DNA from: Paenibacillus sp. cl123 | Lineage (GTDB): Bacteria > Bacillota > Bacilli > Paenibacillales > NBRC-103111 | Direction of reading: 5' to 3' | Assembly: GCF_900101595.1 (NCBI RefSeq) | Contig: NZ_FMYY01000009.1 | Location: forward strand, 161,773 to 225,772 | DNA: 64,000 nt | Shown: positions 1-8,602 of the stretch, piece by piece | Position numbering within the stretch: position 1 is the stretch's first letter | Layout: every line of letters starts with the position of its first letter | Program-made: the position numbers and the translations under genes | Notes under the pieces: model-generated | Database searches by the model: none | The model's input: the letters and a program-made list of their open reading frames with translations, nothing else | Told to the model about the DNA's origin: nothing

Positions 1-1900
1 ACGGCATCGGATAGGTTGTTCCTTCGATGATTCCCCATCTTTTGCCGCTGCCAAACTCCCAGACGGAGCTCGGATAGCCGATATATGTCGCCTTCTGCAT
101 CATCTCCACGGTCGTTTTTGGCGTTCCGCCTCCTGCTGAGGAAGACTGCCCGCTCTTCTCGCTATCCCAGAACGAATGCGTGACCGAACCGTCGGCGGGA
201 CCGTCGGCGATCAGTCCGCCCGTGTAGCCTGCCGGAGCTGCTACTACTGCCGCCGAATACGACTCGTTTACATGAGTCCCAGGCTCCGCGGCCCCGATCA
301 AGCCACCCGTATAGCCCGAGCCGGACACGGCGCCTTGCACCGAAATTCCGCTGACCGAGGTAGCGTCCGCATAACCGATCAGCCCTCCGACACGAGATTT
401 ACCGGAAATAGCAACATCCAGCAAAGCGACATTTGCCAAGTTTGCTCCAAGGGTAGAGCCGAACAACCCGACGTAATCGTCTCCTGGACGATCGATCTTC
501 AGATGAGCGATCGTGTGATTGTTCCCGTCGAAAACACCCTGAAACGGCACAGCGGCGCTGCCGATCGGCTTCCAGCCCGCGCCTGCTGAGAAGCCCGACA
601 GGTCGAGGTCGGCTTCCAGCTTATACTCGTGATTCGGCGCGTAGCCTTCAGCCATATTGCCAATCTGGGACAACTGGTCGGCCGTCGTGATCCGGTGCGG
701 ATATTGCGCAGTCCCGTCTTCCCGATAAACGGACAGCTTGTAGATCGCTTTAAGCCTCGCCGGGTCGGCTGGATCGTTCACTTCGATATTAAAATCATTT
801 TGCCCGGGGATGAGCATCAATGTTTTCGAGACTCCTCCTCCATCAACGGAGACGGTAGAGGACGGGCTAAGCGGATTGCCCGATACGACGATGCGATCGG
901 TCTTGTAACCGACCCGCACCGAGTACGCGCCGTAATCGCTGGCAAATTCGCGGTCCAGCGACTGTTCAGCATCGTCGCCATCCTTAACGGACAGCGACGC
1001 AAGCGCCACCCTCTTATAATCGGCATAGTGGAGCGGATAGGTCGATTTCTGAACCATGCCCCAGACCGGCTCGGCCGATTCAGTGCCCGTAAAATCCCAG
1101 CCTGCAAATGTCGTCTTCACCATCAGCTCGGCCATTGTTTTCCCCGTTCCGCCCGATGAGCCCGCCTGCCCGCTCGTCTTCGTGTCCCAATAAGATGACG
1201 TGATGGACGCCCCGCCTAACTTCTGGCCGATCAAGCCGCCGGAGTAGGAGCCATTTGCGACTGCAGCCGCCGCATAGGAGCGGACAATCACACCCGAACT
1301 GTTGCCGGTACTGTAGCCGACCAAGCCGCCAAAACTGTCGGAGGAGGAAGAGGCGATGACCAATTGCCCTTTGGCATAGCTGTCATAAATGTTGGTTGAA
1401 GCGTTGTAGCCGACCAGAACACCAGCTTTTCCTACTCCTGTAACCGTGCCCTCGGCGGATGATGTCTGCAGAAGCGAGGAGACCATCATACCTGCAATTC
1501 CCCCAACGTATGTGCTGCCTTTTATGTCGATGTTCGTCAAATGCATATTGATGATCGTCGCACGGTCCGTATTTTTGAATAACCCGACTTCGTTATCGTT
1601 GGGTCTGTCGATCCTCATGTTGCGGATTGAAAAGCCGTTGCCGTCCAATTTCCCAGTGAAATTGGCAATCGGCTTCCACCCATCCCCGTCGCCGAAGTCG
1701 TACGACGCCAAGTCGATATCCTGCATCAGTCTGTAATTGCCCGATAAATTGCTCCGAATATTGCTCAATTCCGCAGCGGTACGGACTGGCGTCCATACCT
1801 CTTCCGCGACAGCCCGGTTAATGGGGAACATCCAATTGGAAAAAATGAGTGCTGCGATTACTAATACATGAAGATAAGAAACGGTGTTAGTTTTGGACAT
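1..1900 (-). CDS. Secreted GLUG-repeat surface protein (incomplete, runs off the window)
   Basis: The reading frame opens at ATG 1900 and stays open to position 1, so at least 633 residues are present and the C-terminus is missing. The first ~30 residues form a signal peptide (Lys near the N-terminus, then a hydrophobic stretch, then ANRAVAEE-like cleavage context). The mature part has several GLUG-type segments (GGLVGY, GGLIGQ, GGLIGY) and two YWD/FWD-x-x-x-SGQ-rich blocks typical of large Gram-positive surface adhesins. Between them is a segment resembling the cadherin-like beta-sandwich family (PF12733), starting about SLSVKDGDDAEQ. This fits a cell-wall or extracellular adhesin or polysaccharide-associated protein; the ligand is unknown. 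S-layer homology domains often end such proteins but would lie outside the window. Confidence 0.8.
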   Translation of the reverse strand, partial: MSKTNTVSYLHVLVIAALIFSNWMFPINRAVAEEVWTPVRTAAELSNIRSNLSGNYRLMQDIDLASYDFGDGDGWKPIANFTGKLDGNGFSIRNMRIDRPNDNEVGLFKNTDRATIINMHLTNIDIKGSTYVGGIAGMMVSSLLQTSSAEGTVTGVGKAGVLVGYNASTNIYDSYAKGQLVIASSSSDSFGGLVGYSTGNSSGVIVRSYAAAAVANGSYSGGLIGQKLGGASITSSYWDTKTSGQAGSSGGTGKTMAELMVKTTFAGWDFTGTESAEPVWGMVQKSTYPLHYADYKRVALASLSVKDGDDAEQSLDREFASDYGAYSVRVGYKTDRIVVSGNPLSPSSTVSVDGGGVSKTLMLIPGQNDFNIEVNDPADPARLKAIYKLSVYREDGTAQYPHRITTADQLSQIGNMAEGYAPNHEYKLEADLDLSGFSAGAGWKPIGSAAVPFQGVFDGNNHTIAHLKIDRPGDDYVGLFGSTLGANLANVALLDVAISGKSRVGGLIGYADATSVSGISVQGAVSGSGYTGGLIGAAEPGTHVNESYSAAVVAAPAGYTGGLIADGPADGSVTHSFWDSEKSGQSSSAGGGTPKTTVEMMQKATYIGYPSSVWEFGSGKRWGIIEGTTYPMP

Positions 1901-1965
1901 CTAAACCGGGCCTCCCTAATTGAAAAAACTAAGCACAATTGAAAGCTGCGCTATAGCGAACAGTT

Positions 1966-2577
1966 TTAGCGCAGCAGCTTAACCAGCCCCTGAACGAGCA
2001 CCCGATGATCCGCTTGCCCAAACAATGCCGAAATAACGGAATACCCCTCGTTAAACGCAATGATTTGCATCGCGATCAGGCGAGAGTCCCGTTCTTTCTC
2101 AATCCAGCCCTGCCCCTGCAAGTTCCGGACCAAATTTTCGATCCCGGCTATCCATTGGCCGTATTTCGCTCGGAACGCGCTCAGTATATCCGGGTCGCGT
2201 TTCGTCTGTTGGTAGAAATCAGCCAGCGCCACAATCCAGTTCTCGACGCCCATCAGCTTATTGCCGAGATTGGTCAATGTGATCACGATGACCTCCTCCA
2301 GCGTCGTAGTAGTCGGACTGTAGGCCTTAGGCACATCCGACCATCCCTCCGTGATCTCCAGCTGATAATCCAGCACCTGCAGAAACAGCTGTTCTTTAGT
2401 CCGAAAATGGACGTAGAACGCTCCGTTCGTATGCCCGGTACGCGCCACAATATCCGCAATTGTCGTCGAGGCGAAGCCCTTTTCGGCAAAACATTTCATC
2501 CCTGCATCCAGAAGCTGGCGATAGGTCGCCTCCCTTTTCAGTTGAAACTTCGTTTTTTTCGTTTGCTCTTCCAACAA
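1966..2577 (-). CDS. TetR/AcrR family transcriptional regulator
   Basis: This is a one-domain repressor of about 203 residues. The N-terminal helix-turn-helix is classic TetR: a FAEKGFASTTIADIVARTG segment followed by NGAFYVHFRTKEQLF. The remaining ~150 residues are the variable ligand-binding and dimerisation region. A longer frame opens at GTG 2601, but TTG 2577 is preferred because GGAG lies six bases before it. A 24-bp palindrome immediately upstream is the likely auto-operator. The 5' fragment of an azoreductase gene lies just upstream on the same strand; TetR regulators often control such detoxification genes, so that may have been the original target. The effector cannot be inferred. 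Confidence 0.85.
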   Translation of the reverse strand: MLEEQTKKTKFQLKREATYRQLLDAGMKCFAEKGFASTTIADIVARTGHTNGAFYVHFRTKEQLFLQVLDYQLEITEGWSDVPKAYSPTTTTLEEVIVITLTNLGNKLMGVENWIVALADFYQQTKRDPDILSAFRAKYGQWIAGIENLVRNLQGQGWIEKERDSRLIAMQIIAFNEGYSVISALFGQADHRVLVQGLVKLLR

Positions 2578-2604
2578 GCACATCTCCAGTCTTTGATTCA
2601 CTCA

Positions 2605-2628
2605 ATTACATTCATGTATGTATGTAAT
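2605..2628. promoter_or_regulatory. Palindromic operator over the TetR gene promoter
   Basis: The inverted repeat ATTACAT-N10-ATGTAAT is centred about 40 bp upstream of the TetR start. On the minus strand it overlaps a possible promoter (TTGAAT, 16-bp spacer, TGTAAT), so repressor binding would block transcription. Perfect 7-bp arms and size match TetR-family operators. Assignment to this regulator is inferred from position. Confidence 0.6.
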
Positions 2629-2667
2629 TCAATATAAGGGGATATCTTTTGACCGTCAAGATTCCTT

Positions 2668-2865
2668 TTATCCGTTTTTTTGCCGTGCAGACAAAAAGTG
2701 TTCATCCACCAGCGGAATAGGCTGCCGGTATACATCAATTTCTGTAACAGACGCACTGGGATGCAACAAACGATAAGCGTTCACTAAACAGCGGCCCACG
2801 GTCAAGCTATTAGAATTTCTCTCACTCTTCGGATTCGCCGTAATGTACAGGATCGATTTCAACAT
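2668..2865 (-). pseudogene. azoR: FMN-dependent NADH-azoreductase, 5' fragment
   Basis: ATG 2865 follows a good ribosome binding site (AGAGGTGATC). The 65 residues after it match the N-terminus of AzoR-type azoreductases: LYITANPKSERNSNSLTVGR is the FMN-phosphate-binding start, followed by a segment ending PLVDEHFLSARQK. The family is about 200-210 residues long, so about 70% of the protein is missing. The frame ends in an A-rich tract directly before the TetR gene. The rest of the flavodoxin fold is absent, so the product should be inactive. This is read as a deletion remnant. Confidence 0.75.
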
Positions 2866-2888
2866 GATCACCTCTGGTTTATTGTTCG

Positions 2889-3144
2889 TTACAGCAGCGA
2901 AATCAAGGAAATTCCTATGAACGTACAGCCCCGCTCCCATTGATTCATAAAGGCTTTGCGCCGCCTGCTCCACCCCCCAAAGCAGCGTCACCATGGCAAA
3001 CAAGAAGGTTGCTGTAATCACAATCGAGGTATCTTCCAAGCCCAGCCCCAGGTTATAGCAAACAAGAGCCAGCGCATCGAGAATACTGACGATGACGATC
3101 AGGCCTGCGTTCTTCTTGTCTGGAAATTCGACTATTCCTTGCAA
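2889..3144 (-). pseudogene. EamA/DMT-family transporter, 3' fragment
   Basis: About 60 residues resemble the last membrane helices of drug/metabolite exporters (ILDALALVCYNLGL, then ITATFLFAMVTLLWGV). A frameshift follows. In the neighbouring frame the sequence continues as a hydrophobic tail (IGISLISLL) and stops at TAA 2891-2889, a natural EamA-like end. In the other frame the reading runs on into the azoreductase fragment, giving a false 158-residue fusion. The N-terminal eight or so helices are missing. The gene is a remnant and was probably co-transcribed with azoR. Confidence 0.6.
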
Positions 3145-3225
3145 TCAATTGAAATGCCAATCATAATTTTATCAAACTCCGCGTAAGATGTATGGAGCTT
3201 GTACGAAGGATGTGAGAGGCCAAAT

Positions 3226-3882
3226 ATGATGGAACATCTGCTGCCTGTACAAATCGAACGTTTACTGCAATATGGAATTGGCCTATTTTGGACCCTTACA
3301 TATATATTAATTATTTATAAAGGTTATCGGGATCGTACCTGTGGAATGCCCTTTTTTGCACTTTGCGCTAATATCTCATGGGAATTTTTATTTACCTATT
3401 TATTCTCATTCGGATCACTTCAATTCATAGTTGTGCTGGTATGGTTCGTTTTGGATTGCATCATCCTTTTTCAGTTCATCCTCTACTCAAAAGGAGATTC
3501 TACAGTATCAGGACGCCTCTATCGTATGATGCTTCTTCCGTCTATCGCCTTCTTCTTTGTTCTACATATTGCAACTGCTTTCGAATTTAATGACGATGTA
3601 GGAAAATATAGTGCATTCGGTATTAACCTCATGATGTCCCTTCTCTTTGTACGCATGTTCATTAAACAAGGTACGGACGGTCAATCCATATGGATTGCTT
3701 ACTTTAAAATGGTCGGCACTCTGAGTGCATCCATCTTGTCTTATTCTCTTTACCCGACATCCGTTTTGTTGGCCGTACTTTCTATCTCAACTTTTTTGTT
3801 AGATGTCATCTATATCCTCCTGCTTAAAACGTATACCGTTAATGTGATTCATAAAAAGAAAAGTGGGCTACTTTCTAAGTGA
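3226..3882 (+). CDS. Multi-pass membrane protein resembling Pyr4/PaxB-type transmembrane terpene cyclases
   Basis: The protein is about 218 residues with roughly seven hydrophobic segments and no other domain. An in-frame TTG lies at 3199, but ATG 3226 (or 3229) is preferred because GAGAGG precedes it at 3214-3219. The N-terminal pattern FWTLTYILIIYKGYRDRT, then CGMPFFALCANISWEF, and the C-terminal LLDVIYILLL resemble the fungal Pyr4/PaxB family and its bacterial relatives. In Pyr4 a Glu in the equivalent early helix and an Asp near the C-terminus are reported as essential; here they would be Glu53 and Asp193 counted from ATG 3226. The resemblance is from memory of motifs only. No prenyltransferase or terpene gene is adjacent, so substrate and activity are unknown. 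It is AT-richer than the core genes. Confidence 0.6.
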   Translation: MMEHLLPVQIERLLQYGIGLFWTLTYILIIYKGYRDRTCGMPFFALCANISWEFLFTYLFSFGSLQFIVVLVWFVLDCIILFQFILYSKGDSTVSGRLYRMMLLPSIAFFFVLHIATAFEFNDDVGKYSAFGINLMMSLLFVRMFIKQGTDGQSIWIAYFKMVGTLSASILSYSLYPTSVLLAVLSISTFLLDVIYILLLKTYTVNVIHKKKSGLLSK

Positions 3883-4001
3883 TATTCGGCGGATTTACTG
3901 ACAAAACATGGGATAGTAATCACCAACCCTGGCTAGTTTCCTATGCTATACTTCGTCGATGACCATATTGGCGGTTCAAGATTACGCCGTGCTCATCCTA
4001 C

Positions 4002-4029
4002 TACGTTCCGTTCCGCACGTTCTGAACCC
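4002..4029. repeat. 28-bp direct repeat, copy 1 (partner at 5032-5059)
   Basis: This 28-bp block, starting tacgttccg and ending tctgaaccc, recurs 1,030 bp downstream with 25/28 identity. Its right end merges with the displaced ssrA fragment that begins at 4024, so it sits on the outer edge of the integrated element. It may be part of an attachment site; function is not shown. Confidence 0.55.
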
Positions 4030-4105
4030 CTGTCCGAAGATAAAGCCACACAGGCATCTACGGGTGTAGTCACAGTTTTGATGTCACCTAAGAGGACGCC
4101 TCGTA
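4024..4105 (-). repeat. Displaced fragment of the tmRNA gene 3' region (att-like repeat)
   Basis: These 82 bp match positions 10590-10671, inside the intact tmRNA gene, with 80 identities and the same orientation. The match runs from the T-loop side of the tRNA-like domain (GGGGTTC) into the adjacent pseudoknot region. It stops abruptly in the T-loop, where the intact gene continues into the acceptor stem and this copy does not. It cannot encode a working tmRNA. Such fragments arise when an integrating element recombines at ssrA and pushes aside the original end. Confidence 0.85.
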
Positions 4106-4172
4106 GAGCCATGGTTAAACCTCCAAGGTTCGTATATAATGTTACTATCGGGAACGAATGGGGGGAGAACAC

Positions 4173-4433
4173 ATGCGAAAAATGTCACTTCCAGAGATTC
4201 AAAGCAAGCTTTTGAGAAGCAATCCTGATGTGAACCTCGCTGTGGCAAAGTTCAAAGAAAAGACAATCGAACAAGGTTGGTCCTTATCCCGTAATCGCCC
4301 AAGGTCTTCTGACGAAATTAAAGCTTTGAATTATATGGCAAGGTATACCTTCCAAGAAGGTCTGCGATCAGGCGCCATTGTTTATGATAAAGAAAAGAGG
4401 GTGCTTTGGGTTGAGCAATATGCAAAAAGCTAA
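4173..4433 (+). CDS. Small hypothetical protein upstream of a nucleotidyltransferase-like pseudogene
   Basis: This is an 86-residue soluble, charged protein with no recognised domain. ATG 4173 is chosen because GGGGGGAG lies seven bases before it; an earlier in-frame ATG at 4158 has no site. Its last codons overlap the start (ATG 4420) of the next frame, so the two were translationally coupled. Pairs of a small protein with a nucleotidyltransferase-fold protein occur in toxin-antitoxin-like modules, but nothing here shows toxicity. The downstream partner is broken, so this gene may have no remaining role. Confidence 0.6.
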   Translation: MRKMSLPEIQSKLLRSNPDVNLAVAKFKEKTIEQGWSLSRNRPRSSDEIKALNYMARYTFQEGLRSGAIVYDKEKRVLWVEQYAKS

Positions 4434-4849
4434 AGAAGCCCTTGAACGGCTATGCCACACAAGACATTGATTTTGTTATGGATGGATATGAATTGGCTGG
4501 AGATATTCTTTCTTCATTAGACTTTACTAAGTTGGGGAAAAATTGGATCCACGTCAACCTAGGGATCTCGGTAGAAATCCCCTCAAACTACTTAGCTGGA
4601 GACTATAATAAAGTAACCGAGCTTCCCGTAGCTGACAAACTTGTTTATGTAATCGGAAATTAGGATATCATCCTTGATCGTTTACGTGCCGCTGTTCATT
4701 GGAAATCAGGCGAATCTCGTGAATGGGGCTATCGCATGCTTCTTATGTATTTCGAAGATTTAGACATGTTTGATTTATGGGTCGCAGAAGCCATTCAAGA
4801 AAAAGCCGAAATAAAAAATGATACTGAAAAAGGCACCGACCCAAGTTAG
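4420..4849 (+). pseudogene. Nucleotidyltransferase-fold protein (DUF6036-like), broken
   Basis: The start MQKAKEALERL (ATG 4420) is followed by a deletion and frame change into GYATQDIDFVMDGYELAGDI. There the DIDF motif and the preceding Gly-rich turn match the catalytic region of nucleotidyltransferase-like DUF6036 proteins. The frame is cut by TAG at 4661-4663 and continues in the same frame as DIILDRLRAAVHWKSGESRE to TAG 4849. The family usually reads through this point (ED-hydrophobic-DRL-x-AAVHWK). With N-terminal loss, a frameshift and an internal stop the gene is almost certainly dead. A hairpin terminator overlaps its 3' end. Confidence 0.7.
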
Positions 4850-4860
4850 GTCAGTGTCTT
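4832..4860 (+). terminator. Rho-independent terminator after the nucleotidyltransferase pseudogene
   Basis: A 10-bp stem (GGCACCGACC with GGTCAGTGTC, one mismatch and one G-T pair) with a 6-7-base loop is followed by a short T-rich run. It overlaps the pseudogene stop codon. Confidence 0.55.
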
Positions 4861-5031
4861 TCACTTTATGGAGATGAGGGAAGTTTTGACATGTTAATCC
4901 TACTTACACAGATGCCCACTCACCGACGACAACCTTAGCGGTACATGTCTATACCGATTTCTTACCCCACAAAGTGACGAAACACTTCGAAGCTTATTCC
5001 GGATACTTTGCGGGGACCCCAAGAATCCAAT

Positions 5032-5059
5032 TACGTTCCGCTCCGCGCGGTCTGAACCC
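5032..5059. repeat. 28-bp direct repeat, copy 2 (partner at 4002-4029)
   Basis: This copy has 25/28 identity to 4002-4029, including the tctgaaccc end. It lies in a 450-bp stretch without a credible gene (4850-5303) and directly before a strong bidirectional terminator. Together with copy 1 it could mark an older or nested insertion. Confidence 0.5.
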
Positions 5060-5084
5060 TTGGGGATTCGCCTCCCCTTCCGTA

Positions 5085-5135
5085 TCTCCATACAAAAAAG
5101 ACACCCTCGCGGGTGTCTCTTTTTTTGTATGGAGA
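5085..5135. terminator. Long bidirectional terminator hairpin
   Basis: Arms of about 22-25 bases (from tctccatac to gacaccc, and gggtgtc to gtatggaga) enclose a TCGC-type loop with A-runs and T-runs on both sides. It can terminate transcription in either direction and separates the left part of the element from the convergent tail genes. The rest of 4861-5303 holds no credible gene. Confidence 0.75.
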
Positions 5136-5303
5136 CGAGCTTACACTACTGGAAACCCTGTCGGCAACTTACTCCCGAGTGTAGCTCATTTGAGATCGAA
5201 ACGCAACTGGCCTTCCACCCGGACCGGCAATATTTTGTATACCGGGTTTATGTTGTACTTGTCCTGGAGATTTTGAAAATGTAATCGCTAATTTAGCCAA
5301 ACC

Positions 5304-7141
5304 TTAGTAGTCTCCTCCACCTCTACTTTGGACAAATAACTGTGTAGTCACACTTGCAACGATTCTCCCGAGGTCATTTGGCGTAATTGCTATGGTGTGA
5401 TTTCCCCTTGTAATTCTCCCGCTGCTGTCTTTTGCTAGATACGGTATTAGGTCAATGTCGTCTGCGCTTATCGATGAAATGGGAACAACACTTCCATCAA
5501 CCGATATTATTACCTCTGTAGGCACTGGACCTTCATATATCCCATACTCGATTGGATGCGTGTGCTCGGGAAGTTGATGCGTATGCTCCATGCCGTGTGT
5601 GTGAGTTGGAAGCGAGTGAGTGTGCTCCATGCCATGTGAATGGTCCGTAGTGAACAAAGAGAAGTCATATATTTTATGGTAGTGATTCAGAGAACCTCCT
5701 GCTCCGTCTTCTGCCTTAATAAAGCTTTTGAATGAAGAGAGAATTGTAGTGAAATCAACAGACCCCCTAGTACCGAACGAAAGCGTTTCGCCTCCTCCGC
5801 CTGATGTCGTTGTAGAACTGCTTGATCCCGACGTGCTCCCACCACCTAAGGCAGTTGTGCTCGTACTACTTGCTCCCGACGTATCCCCACCACCAGCTGC
5901 CGCACCCGTGGAATATCCCCTGAAGGGTTCGCACTGGTAGGAAAAAGCAGTTTGTTAATTCGAACCGCCTCTGCAGGAACATTGAACCGAATCACAGCCG
6001 GATGCGTTGGGTCGCAATTTTCTGCAAAGTCCCTCGTGTCCAGGTTCGTAGCCCCCTGTGCATACACCTCCTGTACTCGTTGGCGATCCGCAAGCTGGGC
6101 GAATGAATTTGCTATGGTCATCACTTTATTTGCGATCTCTAACTTCACGCTGCCCGGAGACCCATAGATATCAGGCCTATTACGGATGACAACTCTGGCC
6201 ACAATGTCCATCCCCAATTGCTCGTCGATCACACGAACTAGAGCACCTGCCAAGAATCGGTCTAATGGATCCTCGGTAAGCCTATAAATCTCAGCGCCAT
6301 CCACGGAATACGTTACCCGCGGCAGCTTCATAACCTCCAGCCTCGCTTGAGCTGCAGCAAACAACATCTCTGCAGATTCATAACGCCTGTCAGCCCACAC
6401 ACGGGAGATGATTCCGTATTGCGCCTGCGTGTCCGCATCAATGTAAGGTAAGCCTGCTGGGTTCACATCCTTGACTGTCAACTGATTAACGCCCTCACCG
6501 TATCCGAGCGGATACAACCGTGTGCAAAGATCTCGTGGCTCCTCTTGCTTTGTGATCCCGATCAAATTCTTCCCGTAACGGATATAACAGCTCTCTTCTT
6601 GGTCCGGCTCCACTAAATTCAAAGTCCACGGATAAGTTGATGTGTCCCACGTCCACTGGTAAGCCTGGTCAAACGGTCGCGAGACCGAGAACAAGGCTGC
6701 CAACAAATTTTCGTTCTCCCACTTGTACTCGAATTGCCTTGTAAAACTGACGCTGCCCAACTGCCAATGAGAAACAGCCTGATTGCTGAGTATGTATTCC
6801 AGGACATCATCTGTAGGATATCCCAACCCGCCAACCTGGTGATACTGAAAGAGCACGTCATCGATTAGTGTCCCGAGTACGTGCTCACATTGATAAGTTA
6901 TCGTATTCCCGTTGCCGCTGCGTGTCGTGTCGATCGGCAGGATGCGGAATAGGTCAACTCGCTCCTCTCCATCGTATATCTCCACCAAACGAAACGGCTG
7001 GCATTCTGCTGTCTTTGGGTCATTAGCAGGCAGGCTAAACCATGCCGATCCAAGTCCGTTGAACTTTTCCTCGTAGCCAACAGCGAAGGCATTTTCGACG
7101 TAGGCTATGAGTTGCATAGACTGATCATATACTTTGATCAT
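5304..7141 (-). pseudogene. Phage tail protein (minor structural/endopeptidase-tail type), frameshifted
   Basis: From ATG 7141 the N-terminal ~400 residues match phage minor structural/tail endopeptidase-type proteins (IKVYDQSMQLIAYVENA, then AWFSLPANDPKTAECQPF and EIYDGEERVDLFRI). The frame breaks near 5917-5920, in a run of four C. Restoring one base joins it to a Gly/Ser/Thr-rich linker, a VDFTTILSSFKSFIKAE-type segment and a C-terminus with repeated HTH/HSH triplets (SHGMEHTHSLPTHTH and a second block). His-x-His repeats in tail fibres commonly bind metal in a trimeric shaft. The intact protein would be about 610 residues. The defect could be true decay or one sequencing error. Confidence 0.8.
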
Positions 7142-7518
7142 TTCAATTCATCCTCCAGACATGTATAAAGCCCCCGAATGGGAGCTTATTGTATAAAATG
7201 CTTTTTGTGCTGCTCACGTTTTAACTCAGCGTTTGATGCGCAAAATGGTCTTTCTGCGCAAAAAACCATAGTTCTAGAGTATCCTTAATACTTTCCGCTC
7301 TATATCCTGCAACATTAGAATCACCTCGAATAAAGTGTATGCGAACAAAAAGGGCACATCAAATAAAATTCAGTGCAATATTTTTGAATAATCTTAGTAG
7401 TAGTCATATCACCGTGTATCTGTTAAACTATATGCCGACATAATTTTATAATTTTTCTCGTTATAACACATCAATAGTGAATAACTGGTTCTTAAATAAT
7501 TAATAAAAAGGGGAAATA
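7142..7518. other. AT-rich intergenic region between tail gene and acyltransferase
   Basis: This stretch of 377 bp holds no credible gene. It carries AT-rich sequence that could include the acyltransferase promoter (for example TATAAT near 7447), but no convincing paired -35 box was found. No repeat or structured RNA was recognised. Confidence 0.5.
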
Positions 7519-8529
7519 TTGAAAAGTATGCAACATGAACGAATTCATTGGGTAGACACATTAAAAGGTATTGGTATTATTTTAGTCATCCTCGGGCACA
7601 CTCCTGCTTTGAATATCAAAGGTTATATTTTTTCTTTTCACATGCCTTTGTTTTTCTTCATCTCAGGTTATTTATTTCAAACGAATAAGTATCCAACGTT
7701 TATTAATTTCTTAAATAAAAAAGGAAAATCATTGTTAATTCCTTATCTTGCGTTCTCTGTAATATCTATATTAGCTAATTCAGTCCTCTCACAGGCACAC
7801 ATTGATATTAAACCATCTCTAAAAGCTTTTTTTATTTCAACTCGGAATCAAATACCTTTTAATGAAGCACTATGGTTTCTTACATGTATTTTTATTGTAG
7901 AGGTAATGTTCTATCTTATTTCTAGAGTATGTAAATACGATTGGCTCAAACTTGTTTTTGCAATAGTAATATACTTGGTTGGATTTAAACTTTTTAACAA
8001 TAAAGAACCACAACTTCCTTGGAATATTGATTCTGCTATGACTTATTTACTTTATTTCGCTCTGGGTTATGTATTTAAAAAATGGAATATTACCAATCTT
8101 CAATTTTTCAAATATGCCTCCTGGTTTTGCTTGATGATAACATTTGTTCAAATCGTTAGACCGGATGTGTTTTATATAATCATAAATAAACTTCATATAA
8201 GTCAAAACATTAATATTATTTTCACAACCATGATAAGTATAACTGCGTTTATTACAATTGCTAAATCAATGTCAGGTTCGCGACATTTAAAATACCTAGG
8301 ACAAAACTCACTTTCATTTTTCGCTCTACACTTGGCCGTAGGGTTTCCAATAATTCTAAATATTTTTGCCATACTTAATGTAAATGTTGGAGCAAACGCA
8401 ACCAATATAATGGGATTGATCTTTGTTGCTCTCACTATACTATTACTTATACCAGTAGTTAAAGTTTTGAATACTTATTTCCCAATCGTACTAGGAAATG
8501 TTGAATGGAAGAAGAAGTTTAAAAGTTAA
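7519..8529 (+). CDS. Acyltransferase 3 family membrane protein (possible phage conversion gene)
   Basis: This is an integral membrane O-acyltransferase of about 336 residues with around ten hydrophobic segments. The N-terminus RIHWVDTLKGIGIILVILGH carries the family's conserved Arg-x-x-x-x-D and early His, followed by FSFHMPLFFFISGY. Such enzymes acetylate cell-surface polysaccharides. TTG 7519 is favoured as start because AAAAGGGG ends six bases before it; the next ATG (7528) is too far. The gene is strikingly AT-rich, lies on the strand opposite its tail-gene neighbours and has its own perfect terminator. This looks like a phage 'moron' that alters the host surface. The substrate is not known. 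Confidence 0.85.
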   Translation: MKSMQHERIHWVDTLKGIGIILVILGHTPALNIKGYIFSFHMPLFFFISGYLFQTNKYPTFINFLNKKGKSLLIPYLAFSVISILANSVLSQAHIDIKPSLKAFFISTRNQIPFNEALWFLTCIFIVEVMFYLISRVCKYDWLKLVFAIVIYLVGFKLFNNKEPQLPWNIDSAMTYLLYFALGYVFKKWNITNLQFFKYASWFCLMITFVQIVRPDVFYIIINKLHISQNINIIFTTMISITAFITIAKSMSGSRHLKYLGQNSLSFFALHLAVGFPIILNIFAILNVNVGANATNIMGLIFVALTILLLIPVVKVLNTYFPIVLGNVEWKKKFKS

Positions 8530-8539
8530 TCACAAAATC

Positions 8540-8589
8540 AAGCATAAAGAAAAGCCCACTTCTAAAATAGTGGGCTTTTCTTTATGCTT
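8540..8589. terminator. Perfect 20-bp-stem bidirectional terminator
   Basis: Two exactly complementary 20-base arms (8540-8559 and 8570-8589) with a 10-base loop and internal A/T runs end the acyltransferase transcript. They can also end the convergent lectin-gene side. Confidence 0.9.
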
Positions 8590-8602
8590 CTGTGCCGAAA
8601 TT

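Noticed and set aside
2668..3144. A single 158-residue membrane/flavoprotein fusion
   Set aside because: It is an accident of a frameshift joining the tail of an EamA gene to the start of an azoreductase gene, each with its own natural boundary.
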